Below the pieces are notes generated by a model. The model saw only the letters and a list, made by a program, of their open reading frames with translations, ran no database searches and was not told the DNA's origin. This document shows, in pieces, positions 28,110 to 42,800 of a stretch of 64,000 nucleotides of DNA; the first letter of the stretch is position 1, and each line of letters opens with the position of its first letter. A program made the translations under genes and the position numbers. This DNA is from Ascaris suum (Eukaryota > Nematoda > Chromadorea > Rhabditida > Ascarididae), in NCBI GenBank assembly GCA_013433145.1, contig CM024173.1, positions 958,601 through 1,022,600 of the forward strand, written 5' to 3'.

Positions 28110-29609
28110 CTTAGTTAATATTTTTTTCAGTGCCAGAATTGCTCCATCTAACGGTACGCAAAGATTTCTTACGAATGTGGTTATAAAAAACGTTGGAATA
28201 AAATCTGGCGCATTTTTCTAGAATAGGAAATAACGTTGTCCCACAAAAATACTCTCACTCCTATGCACTTATCAAAGAATTCATCAGAAGGTCCTAAAAG
28301 CTACTAGCGACATCTGCGATTCGATGCTTTTCGTGAATATGGCGTGCCGAACAAGTGGCATAAAAATATGTGGAAAAGCGAACCAGAGGAATTTACGTTT
28401 TTTAACTCCGTCGAGTAAATCGACCACCAATAAAAGACAAAATGTGCCCAACTATTCTTTGCTTTACTGTTGAACAGTCTCGACTAGCTCCCGAAAAACG
28501 ACATTTAAGTAACGACATTTTTTTCGGATGTAACTAACACTTAGATATCAACACACTATTTGACCTATGAGCTTCTCATACTCATTTATTGCTCAGTTTT
28601 AATTCCAGTAGCCTCTGCGATTCGAAATGACAGTGTAGATGGACCGATAAACATACAAGTACAACACAGGAAAACGACGCCACCACAATGCGTTTTTCAA
28701 ATGCAAGCTTATGAAATTGCATAAAAATTGAACAATCATATTTTATCGACAGAGTGCGGAGACCGATGACCCAACGAATCGAAGAAATTAAACAAACTTG
28801 ATGGCTTCTGCTTCAAGTTTTATGTTTCACTTAACGTGAGGCAGTTAATAGTTAGAATCGTTCTTTATTTCCTTTCTACCAATTATATGAAATTCGATTT
28901 CGCCATTAATGAAGAAACGGAAAAGAATATGTGTATAACTTGCTTACACGCCAATAGTAGTGGTACTAATAAGACTACGAATTTTGCCATTTTACCCAAC
29001 CAAATCTGACTGCGAATTATATTAGTTAATGTAATAAGCATTGACATCTACCTAATGGTCATTTTAACTAAACGAAAATTTTTATATAAAATCATGAAGA
29101 AATTACGTTCGTTTTAGAGCGAACTTTTGGTGATAACCATGTATGTGTGGAAGAGGAGCGCATATGGGATGTCCTTTGAATCGACTATAAATCAGAAATT
29201 AAAGGAATCACCTTTTTATGCTATAATTTTATATAACAACAATTTCTGTGAAGTTACAGGATAATTTATAAAACTTTCGATCTTAATTTACACGAAGTGC
29301 ATTTTTTTTTCTTCTTTTTCAAGGACTTTTTTGTTGACACATGACAAATTATTTTCAAGTAGAACTGTTTTATGACGACAGAAGAAGCATGTTGAAAAAT
29401 GTTTCTTATGACTGCACTCAATAGCACATTTCACGCTTAGAGGTTACCTATATTTGCAATGATTAATGCCCATTTGTGTGATAATTAAAGGCAAAGAAAG
29501 AATCCATAGAAATTCTTTATTACTTTGTCGAAAGGTTCTTCAAATATTTTGTAGCTTAATACCTAATTTAGTTTCACTCAAGAAACTGCGATTCGCATAG
29601 CAAAGGTTT

Positions 29610-32600
29610 ATTTTGATCCTCATTTTGATCCATGTTCGTTTCGATCCATAGTCATTTTGACCTATCTTCATTCTGATCCATTTTAGATTTGATCTTCATT
29701 TGGACCTCATTTAGACCTTCGTTTTGGTCTTTCTTCCCTTACACCTCTCTCCCTTAATTCTTCTCTATTTTCAATTCAATCTGCCTTCATTTTGATACCT
29801 CTTCATTTTGAACTGTTTTCGTTTTCATCTATTTTCATTTTCATCTGTCTTCACTTTCATCTATCTTTGTTTTCATCAATTTTGATCTTGATGTATCCTC
29901 ACATCGATCTACTTTTATTTTCATCTACTATCATTATGATCTACATTTCATCTTGATCTCTCTTCGGTTTCATGTAGTTTCATTATGATGTACTTTCATT
30001 TTGATTTATCTTAATCTTGATTTATCCCTATTTTGATCCATCTTCACTTTGACGTCTTTTCTTTTTCATCTATTTTGAATTTGATCTTCATTTTGATCTT
30101 TCTTCCTTTTCGTTTCTTTCGATTTTGATCTACCTAAATTTTTCTCCATTTTCATTTTAATCTGCATTCATTTCGATCTGTTTTCATTTTCGCCTACCTT
30201 CGTTTTGATCAGCCGTCATTTTGATCGCTTTTCATTACTGCGTACGCCAAGTCGGTCTATCGTCGCTTTGAGTCATTTTCAGTCTGATCTTCCTCCGCTT
30301 TGTTCTGTCTTCATTTTCGTCTGTCTTCGCTTTGATCTATGTTCGTTTTCATCTATTTCCGTTTTGATCTACCTTAGTTTGATTTGTTCTCATTATAATC
30401 TGATGTAGTTTTGATCTCTCTTCATTCCGACCTGTTTTCGTTTGGATCTATTTTCATTTTGGTCCATCTTCTGCTTGTTTCTGTTCGTTTTCACCTATTT
30501 TCATTCTTCTCTACATTCGTCTTGATGTATCTTCATTTTGATCTATTTCCATTTTGATCTGTCTCCATTTCGATCTCTCTTCACTTCGACATATCCCCAT
30601 TTCGCCTTGATCTACTTTTATTTTCATCTTCCTTCATTTTGATCTATCTCCATTATGATCTGCCACCATTTTGAACATCATTTTGACTATCGTTTTGATC
30701 CTCATTTCGATCTTCACTTTCATGTCTATTGTCATCTTCAGTTTGATCTATCTTCACTTTGACCCGTCACCACTTTCATCTGTCTTGCTCCGTTTCCATT
30801 CTCTTCATTACGATCCATCTCCATTTTGATCCGCCTTCATTTTGATCTATTTTCATTTGGAAATTCATGTTGATGCCCATTTAATCTTCATTTCGATCAT
30901 CACCTTGATCAGCATTGCGATCTTCGTTTTGATCTATTTTTGTTTCGATCTAATTTTGATTTGATCTGCCTTCATTATAATCAATTTTCATTTTGATCAT
31001 CCTCCATTTTGATATCTCTTCACATTGATCTATCTTGGTTTCGATCTGCCTTTATTTCGATCCATTTTCATTTTGATCTATCTTCATTTTGATCAGCATT
31101 CTGATCCTCGTTTTTTTTCTTCTTTCGATCTATCTTTGTTTTCATTTATCTCCATTTGCTCTGAGTTTATTTTCGTCTATTTTCAGTTTCATCTAATTCT
31201 GTTTTGATCTCCGTTTATTCTGATCAATTTTCTATTTGATCTTCCTTCATTTTGATCTGCTTTCTTTTTGATCTACATTAATTTTGGTTCATTTTCACTT
31301 TGATTTATTTTCATTCTGGTCTATGCTCGTTTTCATCCATTTCCCTTTTCACCTATGTTAATTTCGATCTGTTCTCGTTGCAGTGTGAATTCGCTTCCAT
31401 CTCTACTTATTCTGGTAAATTTTCGTTTTGATCTGTCCTCATTTTGATATCTTTTCATATTGGTCTGCCTTTTTCTTGACCTGTTTTCATCATGGTCTTT
31501 TCGTTTTGGTCTGCCCTCATTCTGCTCAATTTTCATTTTGATCTTCCTTCATTTTGAGGTATTTTCGTTTTTATGTATCCTCATTTTGATCCATCTTTAC
31601 ATTCATCTACCTTCATCTTGATCTACTTTCATTTTCATCTGTCCTCATTTTCATTTGCCTTAGCTTTCATCTATTTTCATTTTAATCTGCCTACGTTTTG
31701 ATCTACTTTTATTTTTATTATCTTCATTTTGACTTACCTTTTCATAGGTTTTCGTCTTGGACTTCAAGTTGACTGATCTTCATTTCGACCATCACCCTGA
31801 TGCACTGTGACCTTCATTTGGATCTATTTTCGCTTTGGCTAATTTAGTTATTACCTGGCTTCATTCTGATCAGTTTTCATTTTGATCTTCCTTCACTTTG
31901 ATCTGCTTTCATTCTGCTCAATTTCATTCTGATCTCTCTTCATTCTGATCCATCTTCGTTTTGATCTCTCTTCATTTTGGTCCATCTTCAATTTGATCTA
32001 TCTTCATTTTCATCTGCTTCCATTTTGATCTATCTTCATTTTGATCCATTTGTTTTCTTGATCTGTTTTCGTTTGAATCTTCCTTCATTCTGATGTATCT
32101 TCGTTTCGATCAGTTTTCATTTTGACCTATCTTCATCTTGATCATCATTTCGATCTGTTTTCACTTTGAACTTCATGTTGGTCCCGGTTTTGATCCACAT
32201 TATAATTATCACATTGACCATATTTCGATGACCATTATGACCTAATTTAATCTTGATCTGCCTTCGTCGTGAATAGCTGTCATTTTGATGTTCCTTCATT
32301 TTACTATGTCTTCATTTTGAACTATTCTCATTCTAGTCCATCTTCGTTTTCATCCATTTGCATTTTCCCCCACGTTAGTTTTGATCTGTTTTGAGTATAA
32401 TGTCAATTCTTTTGATGTCTGTTGACTCTGACCAATTTTGGTTTTGATCTGCTTTCATTTTGATCCATATTTAATTTCATTTCATTTCATTTTGATCCGC
32501 CCTCATTCTGATCAATTTTCATTTTGATCTTCCTTCATTTTGATCTATCTTCACTTTGATATATCTTCATTTTGATCTGTTTTGATTTTGGTCTTCATCG

Positions 32601-33150
32601 TCTGCATTTTCATTTACCTTCGTCTTGATCTACTTTCATTTGTACCTTCTTTCATTTTGATCATTCTTCATTATGATCTACCTTCATTTTTAACATCGTT
32701 TCGATCCTCGTTTTGACCTTCATTTCGATCTTCATTTCATTTCCATTCTGATCTTCACTTCGACCTATCTTCATTTTGATCCATTCTGTTTTGGTTATAA
32801 TTTGCCTTCATTTTGATGTCTCTTCATTCTGATCCATCTTCGTTTCGATCTCTCTTCATTTTGATCTACTTTCATATTCAATTTCATGTTGATCCCCAGT
32901 TTGATCCTCATTCCGATCACCACTTTGATCTGCATTGCAATCTTCATTTTGATCTTGTTTCGGTCTGTCTTCCTTTTCGTGTATTTCTGTTTTCGTTCAC
33001 CTTAGTTTTCATACGTTTTCATTTTAATCTCCTTTCGTTTTCATATCTCTTCATTCTGATGTATTTTCGCATTGATTTCTCTTCATTTAGTCCATGTTCA
33101 CTTTGATCTATGTTCACTTTGACCTATTTTCATTTTGATCTTCCCCTTTT
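29610..33150. repeat. Degenerate 16-base minisatellite array, about 3.5 kb
   Basis: A long array built on a 16-base unit with plus-strand consensus close to CATTTTGATCTATCTT, some 220 degenerate units by length. Almost every unit keeps the TTTTGATC core, so GATC recurs about every 16 bases. The plus strand is very rich in T and poor in G. Units vary by substitution and small indels, and a few stretches (for example 31980-32060) stay in exact 16-base register. The array fills most of the space between the 3' end of transporter B and the upstream region of transporter A. Its open frames are phenylalanine/leucine/serine-rich on the plus strand and lysine/asparagine/arginine-rich on the minus strand. 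As 16 is not a multiple of 3 and frames break often, I regard it as noncoding. Confidence 0.95.
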
Positions 33151-33798
33151 TGAAAAAAAAAAATTTATTTCTGTTAGCATTTTGAAACATCTTGCATATG
33201 TAATTACTATGAAGGTGTTGCAAGATGCCATGAGAAATGTGCAAATTTTTGTAATATTCGCCTATGCTGTTTCTTGCAACTGTTTACTTTGCTCTTTTGT
33301 AATATAAGCCAACGATGGATAATGTTAATGAAGTTCTAACAGCGGAAACTGTTCATCTCTGCTGTTTGTAGAAGACCTTAATGCCTGTAACTGGTTTAAA
33401 AGAAGACAGCTTTCAAAGGGTGACTGCACTGTATTGTAAAAAAAACGAACTTTCTCTACCAGAACTCTTAAACGTTCACATTCTTGACGTCCACATAATC
33501 ACTGATCAACTGTTTCACATTCAGATCAATCCAATACTCAACAACTCTCATGAAGGAATAGGCGGCTTTTTCATTGGTTAACAATAAGGGGTTATAGATA
33601 CAATGGGGGGAGTCTAACCAAGTCCGATACAACCATACGAAGACGACAAATTGAACTTGGCCCATATCGATTCCACGAAAAGCCACATTAGGCTATTTTC
33701 GAAAGCCAACAAATTGTGCTCCATTTGTCGTCATCGATCGAGGCTGATTGGTGAATTTCAAAATTCTTTGCAACTCCACTATCTTCTGAGCACTTCAT
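33151..33798. other. 3' flank of transporter B
   Basis: Short spacer between the minisatellite and the transporter B poly(A) signal. Short open frames on both strands (for example plus 33381-33581) show no family similarity and no splice context. Confidence 0.5.
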
Positions 33799-33804
33799 TT
33801 TATT
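33799..33804 (-). terminator. Poly(A) signal AATAAA of transporter B
   Basis: AATAAA on the minus strand 13 bases after the transporter B stop codon (33818-33820). It implies a very short 3' UTR if used, which is common in nematodes. The minisatellite starts some 650 bases further downstream. Confidence 0.55.
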
Positions 33805-33817
33805 GTGCGCTCGGCCG

Positions 33818-36800
33818 CTAAATTTTTTTCTCCGGCAGTAATTCATCATTATCAGCGAGCGATACAGTGCTATAGGTCGGAGCCGTTGCCGTCGTTGCTG
33901 TTGAAACTGCTTCATCGCCAAAATCTGCATATTCATAATAGAAAATTGCAATGAGTGCAAATACTCCAATGACTACAAACATTGCGATCGCATAAACAAA
34001 CATTTCGATCGCCTGAAAATGATTGAAAATAATTGAAGATAATTGGGCCAGAAATCCTTAAGTCCTGAAATTCTGAGAAGAATTGAAGCAACTTCAAAAT
34101 TACACCAGGAAAACCTTTTTCATTGTCAACGTAATGAATTCACAGGAATCCTGTGAAGGTTTAGCGAATTGAAATGGTCAGTTTGTGAGTTTTCACTCTC
34201 AACTTCTGAACCTCGACTGTTCGGTGGCAATATTATCGGTAAAACTTTTAACCACTCGACTATTTGATCGCGGTGAGCTAAATCAGATGATGGGAGGAAA
34301 ATAATCTATCAGGTGATTCGACCCGTTGAAAATCAAAGACTATCGTTCAGTGAAAAGGAAGCATGCAATCTGATCACTTGCTGCAGAACTGTTTTTCTAA
34401 AGATCTTCTTAACTTGAAGCGAATTTAGATTCTATCAAAGAAGGGTTAAGATTGCGCTCAATTAAAGCGCTTTTGCTTAACCAATCATATGTTTTAACGT
34501 TCAGAATTTGCTTCCGCTCAATACATCAAATTATCCATGTTTGTTTTTTGTACAATTATGACGCTTACAAATCATGGAAACATTTATTACGAAAAGTTGA
34601 ATTTGTTGTATACCAAAACTCAAAATTATCTTCAGTTATACGAAATTTCTCGTAAATTAATACCGTTATTTTGGTGCACTCACTGTTCAACGAAAATTTA
34701 CGTTGAAGCAATTCTAGGAAGAATGAAGGTCGAAAAATCCTCAAGGTTTCTTTGCCCATTATTGTCTCATTGATATTATTTCGTAACTACTATAGGCTAT
34801 AAATGAAGATAGAAGAAATAAGAGAAGCAGAGGGAGAGTAATTGTGCTTACAAGATCGCTGAACAGGTCCAGTTGGGCAATTATAATAATAATAACATCA
34901 CCAAATGCCACTGTTAACAACCATAAAGCTTGTACTACTGACTTCATTGTTGGTGCAGCCTGAAATTAAACTCGTCTTCAGGTTTAATTCAAAAATTTCT
35001 ATTGTTCAGTGGGAAACCGCAGCTGATATTAGTGGGGAAGATAAAAACCAAATTATAGGAACAATCAGAAAAAAACAAAGAACAATCAGACCAAAAGAAA
35101 AAATATTTCACCTCACCTAATGCCTTCCTTAAGATTCCCTATGATAACGCGAAAAAAAAATCTTGGAAGTGCGTTAAGTTGAAAAAATTTTAAACGGTGG
35201 CCATATTTTCAGCAAAATTTTGAGATTTCTCAAGAAGATGCATCTTTAGGAGCCTGTGCTTTCCATATCTTTAGAAATTTCGTATGGCATTCTTCCATTT
35301 CTAACCATCCCGTACATAACTTTCTATGGTGATTAATAGCTGCGTGGAAAATTTTTTTGAGCAAATGCAATAATCACTTTGCAAAAATGAACGAGAATGC
35401 AAAGTATTTAACACAGATTCAACTTGACATGGAAAATTGATAAAATAGACCTGTGAGTAGGCAAATTCAAGGCCGGTTATCGAAAAGAGCACTTCCGCAA
35501 TCGATAGCACGACATACTGTGGTATCTGCAGGAGGATATTGAGGTGGTTTGCCGGTACAATCGTATGTATGTTCATGTTAGGTATCTAAAATTCACAACA
35601 ATATGTTAATTCCATTGAGCGAAATAAAACATGTTCGCACTTTGCATAATAAAGCATTCTATTAACCTAACGTAATTTAAATGAGGGAAATGTGAGGGTT
35701 CAGAAGAGTTTTACAGCGTCTCTATGTGAGTGAACGCAAAGGTCACTACGTTTTACAACTGACCATGAGCGCTGAGGGCCACTTTGTGAATCCGGAGAAA
35801 AAGGCAAATCGTTTGGTTGCATCTGCTTGTGCAGAGTTGAGCAGGTTCTAGCGTTGAAGGTCGAATTCAGGAAACAGGACTGTGATAGCCGGCATATAAA
35901 CAATAATATTCTCAACAAGCAAAGCAAATGAGTCTAAGTGAAGATTATTCATTTCAGGTCGAATTCTCTATCGCTTCCACAATCATTCATCCCAGGATAC
36001 GCCATACTACTTGATCCTAGTGGCAGAATAAAAGTTAACGTGTTATTCTGCACAGGACCAATCGATATCGAGCATAATCATCGAAATTAACTCACTAGTT
36101 TTGAAGACTGATTTCGTGCATCAAGTGTAAACGAATAAACGCCACCCATTGTATCGAATTGAAATGCGAAACCATCGATTGGAACTGTTATAATGTCTTC
36201 CGCTGCCGGTGTACCTCCATTAACTGTTGTATTATAGAGGGCATAGTATGCCTGATACCTGGAAGAAAAAACATCAATGTATAAGAGAAGGAAATGCAAA
36301 ATGTCGTGGTGGAAAAGAGGAAATAAATAAATGTAATCAATTAAGGAGACTGCTGCATTTTTATACAAAAGTTTTTATCGCCTTGTATGATATCTTTCGT
36401 TTCTTCTATGAGTTTCTGCTCTTTAATGAAGCATCTATACAAAAAAAAAGCGGAAGTTGCGTTTGGAAATGGAATACTTTGAATCGTTCATCGTAACGTC
36501 TTACGAGCAATGATTAATGTACCATAATTCATACCCTTTCCATCACCGTTCTCATGCCGGATAGGGTGCTTTCAGATATTCGAGCTGCTTCCGTTTTAAT
36601 AATTACAGATGATAAAAATGAAATAAAGAGCAATATTACTATCCTCTACTCAACATACAACACTATACATCAAGTAAAGAACATGAAGTGATATTGTAGT
36701 GCATTATGCTGAGGAAAATTAAATCACTATTAGTAATAATTGCGGGGTTTTTAGATAATTTCACAGAATTTTTAGGCACGAAGTCAATTTTAAAAATTGA

Positions 36801-39800
36801 GGCTACTGAAACGATTTTCTGTGCGAAATAGTGATTCTGGAACGATAGTATGGAATACTTTTTATAAAGAAGGGATGATAAAATCCAAACGAATAAGACG
36901 ATATATGAACCTTCCTGGTCGTATGTCTTTGAAATCGTAATTCGTTGCGATAAAACTTGAATTAACGTCATGTGTGACGATTTGAGGGTGGGCTTCATCG
37001 GGTGACCAACTATAGTATGTGCTGAAAAAGGTAGGTAGCTACAGATTCAATTATTCTTGTGCAGTTATGCAATTTTTTTCGTATATGCTATTCTTGAGCT
37101 GTATCGAATCTGTGAATGTGCCGTTATGTATGCGTATGAACTGCACTGTATCTGTTTTTGTGATGATATCAGATGGTAACTTACAAATCAAGCCGAGGAA
37201 ATTTGCCTCGTATAATCAAATCACAAAGTGACCTATCACTTCCACTTTTATGTATTTGGTCATCCTGTAGAAGAGTTCATGATAACGGAAACACCGTAAA
37301 CGAAATATTTTGTTGCGGTGCATCGCTAGAGAGCACATTATTAGCTGCTCAAAGCTTTGTAACAGGAGCACTCCTAGTGAGCTGAAATGTAGGGTACGTA
37401 TCGCAACTGCGACACTTTTTTTCTCTCTTCTCTGAAAATATGAATAAGCAAAAACATCATATTTCAAACTACATAGGTGAACTTCTGGTTTCCTTGAGAG
37501 CAAATGCGTGAACGGGTAAACCTGGAACGTGGATTGCATGTTCGTGAACTGGCGCAAATGACAATACGGTCTGCATATGCTATCGAGTCGTTATTTGTGT
37601 GGCAATTGCCCCATGTAACCGATGGAGGCACCATTGAGCATGGTAGCATGAAATTGATGCTGTAAATATAGGAATTTTTAGCATTCTCAAAAAAATGCGC
37701 TAAATGAAAGAAAGTATTTATGTAAAGTCGAAAACAGTGACACGAGAGTCGTATTTGCAAATGCTAAAAATCCATGCTTATCATGCTATTGTTCCCATGA
37801 TAACTATTTGCAGAGCTATCAGTCAAGGACAATCTAAAGTGGAAAACAAGGGTAGCTAAAGGGAAATCGTTGGGTTTAATAGCGATTTAAACGGAAATCA
37901 TGGTCGACGAAAAGTTCAATGCACTTTAAGAAATATTTCATAAACAGATGAGAAATCATCTCAAGGCGATAAAGTGGGAATTTACTTTTTTTATGCATAA
38001 AGACAAATCTCACTTCATAGAAGACTGTCCTGAGCCTTCGGTTGGCTTGTCCCACTCTGCTTCACCTTCTGTGATCCCCTGAGGGGAAACGATGACGTAG
38101 AACGATTTTCCTCCTGGAAATCGGATTGTGAATGAGGAGGAAAATTTTTTTCACTTAAAAAATCATATGAGATTATGAGCGCCCATCGATTAAAATGATT
38201 GATTCTACTGTGTAGTTCAACATTAGAAGAATAGAGAAGTAGTTCCTCCTTGCTATACGTCAGTCAGATCCATATATTCGCAGACTCGAACTATTATCCA
38301 GTATAATGAAACATACCTTCGATATGGGCGGTATAAACCGCTTGTTGTACACCGCATGCTCCCCTGCAAAAAACTTTTAGTGTACCAGATATTGAGAGCC
38401 CGTTGAGGAAAGAATATAAATGGTCACCTACTTTCCACTTTAATTGAATGTGACTTTAAACAATAAATGTAAAAACAAACAAGTGAGGAAATAAACAAAT
38501 AAGCAAATAAATAAATCAACGAATAAACAGAAACCAGTAAAAATTGCTTGCAACGTGGTATTTCGATAATGTACCATTAAATGCTGATAAATTGAAATTT
38601 TTCTTTAAATTTTGCACTCCATTAGCAAAATAGTTCTGAAAGGACTATTCTATAACTTCACTTAGGCTATTGTTGTTGTGTTTGCAATTTCATAAAAATA
38701 GCAAAAAAAGTAAGTGTAAAATAGGTGCGCTATACACAACGCAACATCAGTGGTATTATGGCAATTAGATCAATGAGGTTTCTTGAGAAAATTAAGAAAT
38801 TCATACTCAAATGATATATTCAAGAGAACATCTTTCAGACCGTTAGCCTCCATCCGATACAGCTCCATTCGCTTCTCCACCTTATCATCGATCAATGACT
38901 GAAATGCTCAACTCTCAGACTTTATTATTTTTCCGCTTATCTTTATCTCAACGTCACGATTGCATAGAAAACATTAGCGCCTAATACCAAATGTTTTACC
39001 TAGAAATCGAAAGAAAATTACCATTTATCCAACATTGGTACTAAATGAAAATAAAAGAAAAACTGCCGCGTGGGTAAAATTTTTATTGCATAATGAAAAA
39101 ATTTTTTCAAACAATTATGAGTAATAAAGATTAAAGTAAAACAAACAAAGTATAATCAATTGAATGACTGAATTTTACTGAAAACTCCAATTAAAAAAGA
39201 GAGAGAACATATAAAACATTGAAAATCTAAAACGAAATGATTTAAGAAATAGGCAAATTACGAAGCAATAAGGTGAAAAGTCTAGCTTTAATGAGAAATT
39301 ATTTTTATTTAAAACTTACGAATAAAAGATACTATTTAAACGAAGAAAAGATATATAAAAGAAGAAAGTATAATGAAGTGGATGTTTCGATGAGTTGAAA
39401 GTCGAATAAAACACACTACCATAGAAATTTTTTTAAAGGAGAGAAGTGTTTAAATATGCATTTTTGGAAAAAAAATTTCAAGTAATTTCCAAGATCAGTC
39501 GTATTCACGGGATTTTAATGCCCTTTAGAATATTTTAATATGCAGATAGCGTATTTGATATGCAGTACTTTTATCCTTTAACAGTATTTATTTGTAGTAG
39601 AAAATTCATCCGTTATTGAACCAGACAATTTAAATAACCACCATCAAAAAAAAATAAAATTCAATTATAATACCATAGTAGATCTGTGAATTATCATCCA
39701 AGCAATGAGTGAAAACGAATGGAAAATATTTTGAGTCTGTTGAATAGCTGAATAAAACTTACTGAGTTACTCAAAATGAATTTTGGTGCAAATCCAGGTG

Positions 39801-42800
39801 TATTCACTGTGATGTTGCAGTCAGTGTACGTATTGATAACGCTAAGGAATGCTGTATTTGCGTTTGGTACGTCAGGAAGAGTTTGCTGCAAATTGAGCCA
39901 CGTTGAAGCTATGCATTCATGAGAAGAAAGACAGCGGATAAATTCAACCTTGCTATGGACAATGCTGTCATTAGCCGAATACCTGCCTGCTTTTTTTCAT
40001 GCAGTTATTGCAAACTTGCTAAATATGCAAAAATTTTTTGCAAACATCTTTGCAAAAGATAAATAAAAATGCAAAAATGGACGTTTCCTAAGTAAAGATT
40101 AATGATTCAAATTATACAAGTAGCCTTCGACATTGACTAAATAACGTTTACTGTTGGCTGAAATCATTTTTTAATGCAGATTTTATTCAATTCTGACTTC
40201 ATGGCTTGCTGCAAGAACATTTTTTGCTTTAGCGCTCAAGAAAAGAAGTAGAAATTCCGCAGCAACCGTTTTAATCCGCAAACTTTCTAACATAGTTTAA
40301 CTGACTTCATAAAATCGATCGATAGATATTGAAAGTTTATTAGATGAAGGGTATCAGGTTGTGCAATGAGAGTAAATTCACGTACGAAAGAAAAATTCCA
40401 ACCTAATCTGTAATACAAATTTTTCGCGAAATAGAAAAAAATCGGAATTCAGGCAAAATCCAAAATTGAGCAAATGTCATTCAATCAACGCAACACTGTC
40501 GACACTCGCGTTTTAGTTTAGTGTGCTCAATTAAACGGCGTCACACCTATTTTATCAATTAGATTGCACATAAGAATGTATGCAATATGAACAAGTTTTT
40601 CACTTCACTAAGAAATCTGCATATAGTGCTAGCTGCCTGGTTCTAGCTCTCCGTAATTTCAAATATCGTCTTGCTCAATGAAAAATCGAGCACTGACAAG
40701 GGCGTTGATCTTCGAAAAATGCTCGTAATAATGAAAGCTTCAAGCTGGTCGCTTCTATTCACAATTTTATGATACGAGGCTGACTTCAAGCACTATAGAG
40801 AAAATCTCACATTCACGCCGAGTTGGACGAGTCCACAAATAACGAACGATGCTGCAGCAAGAAGACCGCCAGCAACTAAACGCCGAAGTGGTCTAAAGCC
40901 ATGTAAAATCATATAAAAAAAAACATCTACGAGAAAAATTTAATTCAAAAATTGTTGTTTGGAAAAACAATGAAATTTCTTGAAGTTCGAAAAATTTCAT
41001 CCGCAGAAGTAGCGTTACGATTTTATGAGAAACGAATATCATGTAAATAAGTCTGAAAAATTGCGCCTAACTTATCAAAAACAAGAGATGATCTTGCTTA
41101 ACATAATCTCATGAATATCAAATGAGTTGATAGATTGTAAAAGACTAATATCGAGATAAGTTCAACAATACATACGTTGTTCGGATGCCACATTTTTCGA
41201 ATGCCGGATAAACGAATGTCTGAAAGAAAACTTTCAATTCTTAATTGCACCTTAATAGTATTTGGGAATAACAAATAAAACTTCGACGATTTTTAGTTTC
41301 GTAATTCAAAGAGATCTAGTTCTTTCTATGACCGTGCCAATAAAAAAAGCACTTAACACATGGAGGGGCGTATTTTAATCAAATAATATCAAAACAAAAT
41401 TTATCGCTTTCATATAATAAAATGATCAGCCTATTGACCTGAAATATTGGAATGAAAATGAGTATTAATATTGCATTCAATGTGATCATCTGATCGGGAA
41501 GCACTGTGAACGAGCCAGTGATCCTTGAATTCATTGCCACAGCTTGGATAATCCACCTCGATCCCTGAATAGCGTCAGTGTTATTGCAAAATGATGAAAA
41601 AATTTTCGATAAGAAGCGCATAACTTCATAAAATTTCAATAAAATGCCCTTTTTTTTAAAATTTGCAAACATGCATCATTTCCGTTCGCTTTTAAACAGC
41701 GACTGAACCGAACGAACATATCATTCAATAAAAAATGAATAGTGCAATGAACGTCACAACTAAAAGAATAAGTTAAATATTTGAATTCAGGATGTTTTTA
41801 GAAGCAAATTGTCCACTCCATATAAAAAATTTTTACCGAGCAGTTTTCAAACATAATGAAATTAAATAATGCTGGAAAATGAAAAATAAACAAGTAAGTA
41901 AAGCTGAAAGTTTACTATGGAATAACTTCGAAAGAATAAACCACTCATTATATTCGCTTCGAAAAATTTTAATGAAGACATAGAATAAAGTACAACATCA
42001 CACAAAGAGAAACATTTCACCGACCTGTTGATCGTAGAGTGACCAGAAGAATGGTACTGGAAGGAAGACAATGATAACACGAAATAGCGATTTCACATCT
42101 TCGACGAATCTCTTCTGCAAGAAATTAAGAAATTTGTTCTCAAATATAAAATACTTTCATTTCTGCCTTTCACGGGGAATTTTTGCTGATAAGTGAACCC
42201 TAACAAATGTGCATAAATTCGTTCTCAACAAGAAATCTTGTTCACCATTCATTAGTAACATTTATCGTTGCGCTTATCGTGCCGAATATTCTATATTCGT
42301 CCGATAGACGAGTTTCTTTCAACTACAAATTTGTTCGCTATTATAGGAATATTTGTCCAGTGGTTTCGGGCAAAAATATAACAAAATTTGCTCGCGAGTA
42401 GCTTCCTTTTTCCACTTTTGTTGAAGCGGCGGTCTTGGCAACAGCATCACTTAAGCTGCGGCCATTCGGACAGAATATCTATGTCCCACCACCTACATTT
42501 AGACCAGTGATGTAATCGTTAAAAAACCCTCACCTGTGATAGTGACCTGCATCTTACGAGGTATACTAGAGCATCGCACTTAATTCAAGCTCGGAGGTAT
42601 AAACACAGTGGAGACGAATTTTAGACGGTGATAAACTACAGTATAATACTGATTTCTTGGAAGAAGTACGAGAACACCATAGCTTTTTCATTGCCTTATA
42701 ATACTTCACTCTGAGGGGGTTCATATTAGTGTTACTGTACTTTTTCAATTGCAAGTTTAAGCACCCGGTTCCAACGTGTATCTATCATTCGCGCTCGAGA

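Larger units (their letters stand above)
21916..29609. other. Intergenic region upstream of transporter A, no recognised gene
   Basis: About 7.7 kb that should include the promoter of transporter A. It contains a TA tract (23486-23573), a GC-richer block (about 25040-25250), a G-run (25521-25547) and a 40-base tandem duplication (28037-28109). The minus strand at 25885-26233 is open in three overlapping frames, one encoding a cysteine- and aromatic-rich peptide, but I see no family similarity or clear splice partners. The rest is AT-rich with no feature I can support. Confidence 0.6.

Noticed and set aside
30205..33106. Several open frames within the minisatellite on both strands
   Set aside because: They are translations of a 16-base repeat that shifts frame every unit; no start, splice or codon signal supports them.
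29610..33150. CRISPR-like array
   Set aside because: Units are contiguous 16-mers without unique spacers, in a eukaryotic context.
36663..37557. Minus-strand open frames at 36663-36998 and 37216-37557 as exons
   Set aside because: They overlap exons 17 and 18 of transporter B in the wrong frame. The frame giving YYSWSPDEAHP and LPCSMVPPSVTWG matches the corresponding exons of copy A and keeps the phases.
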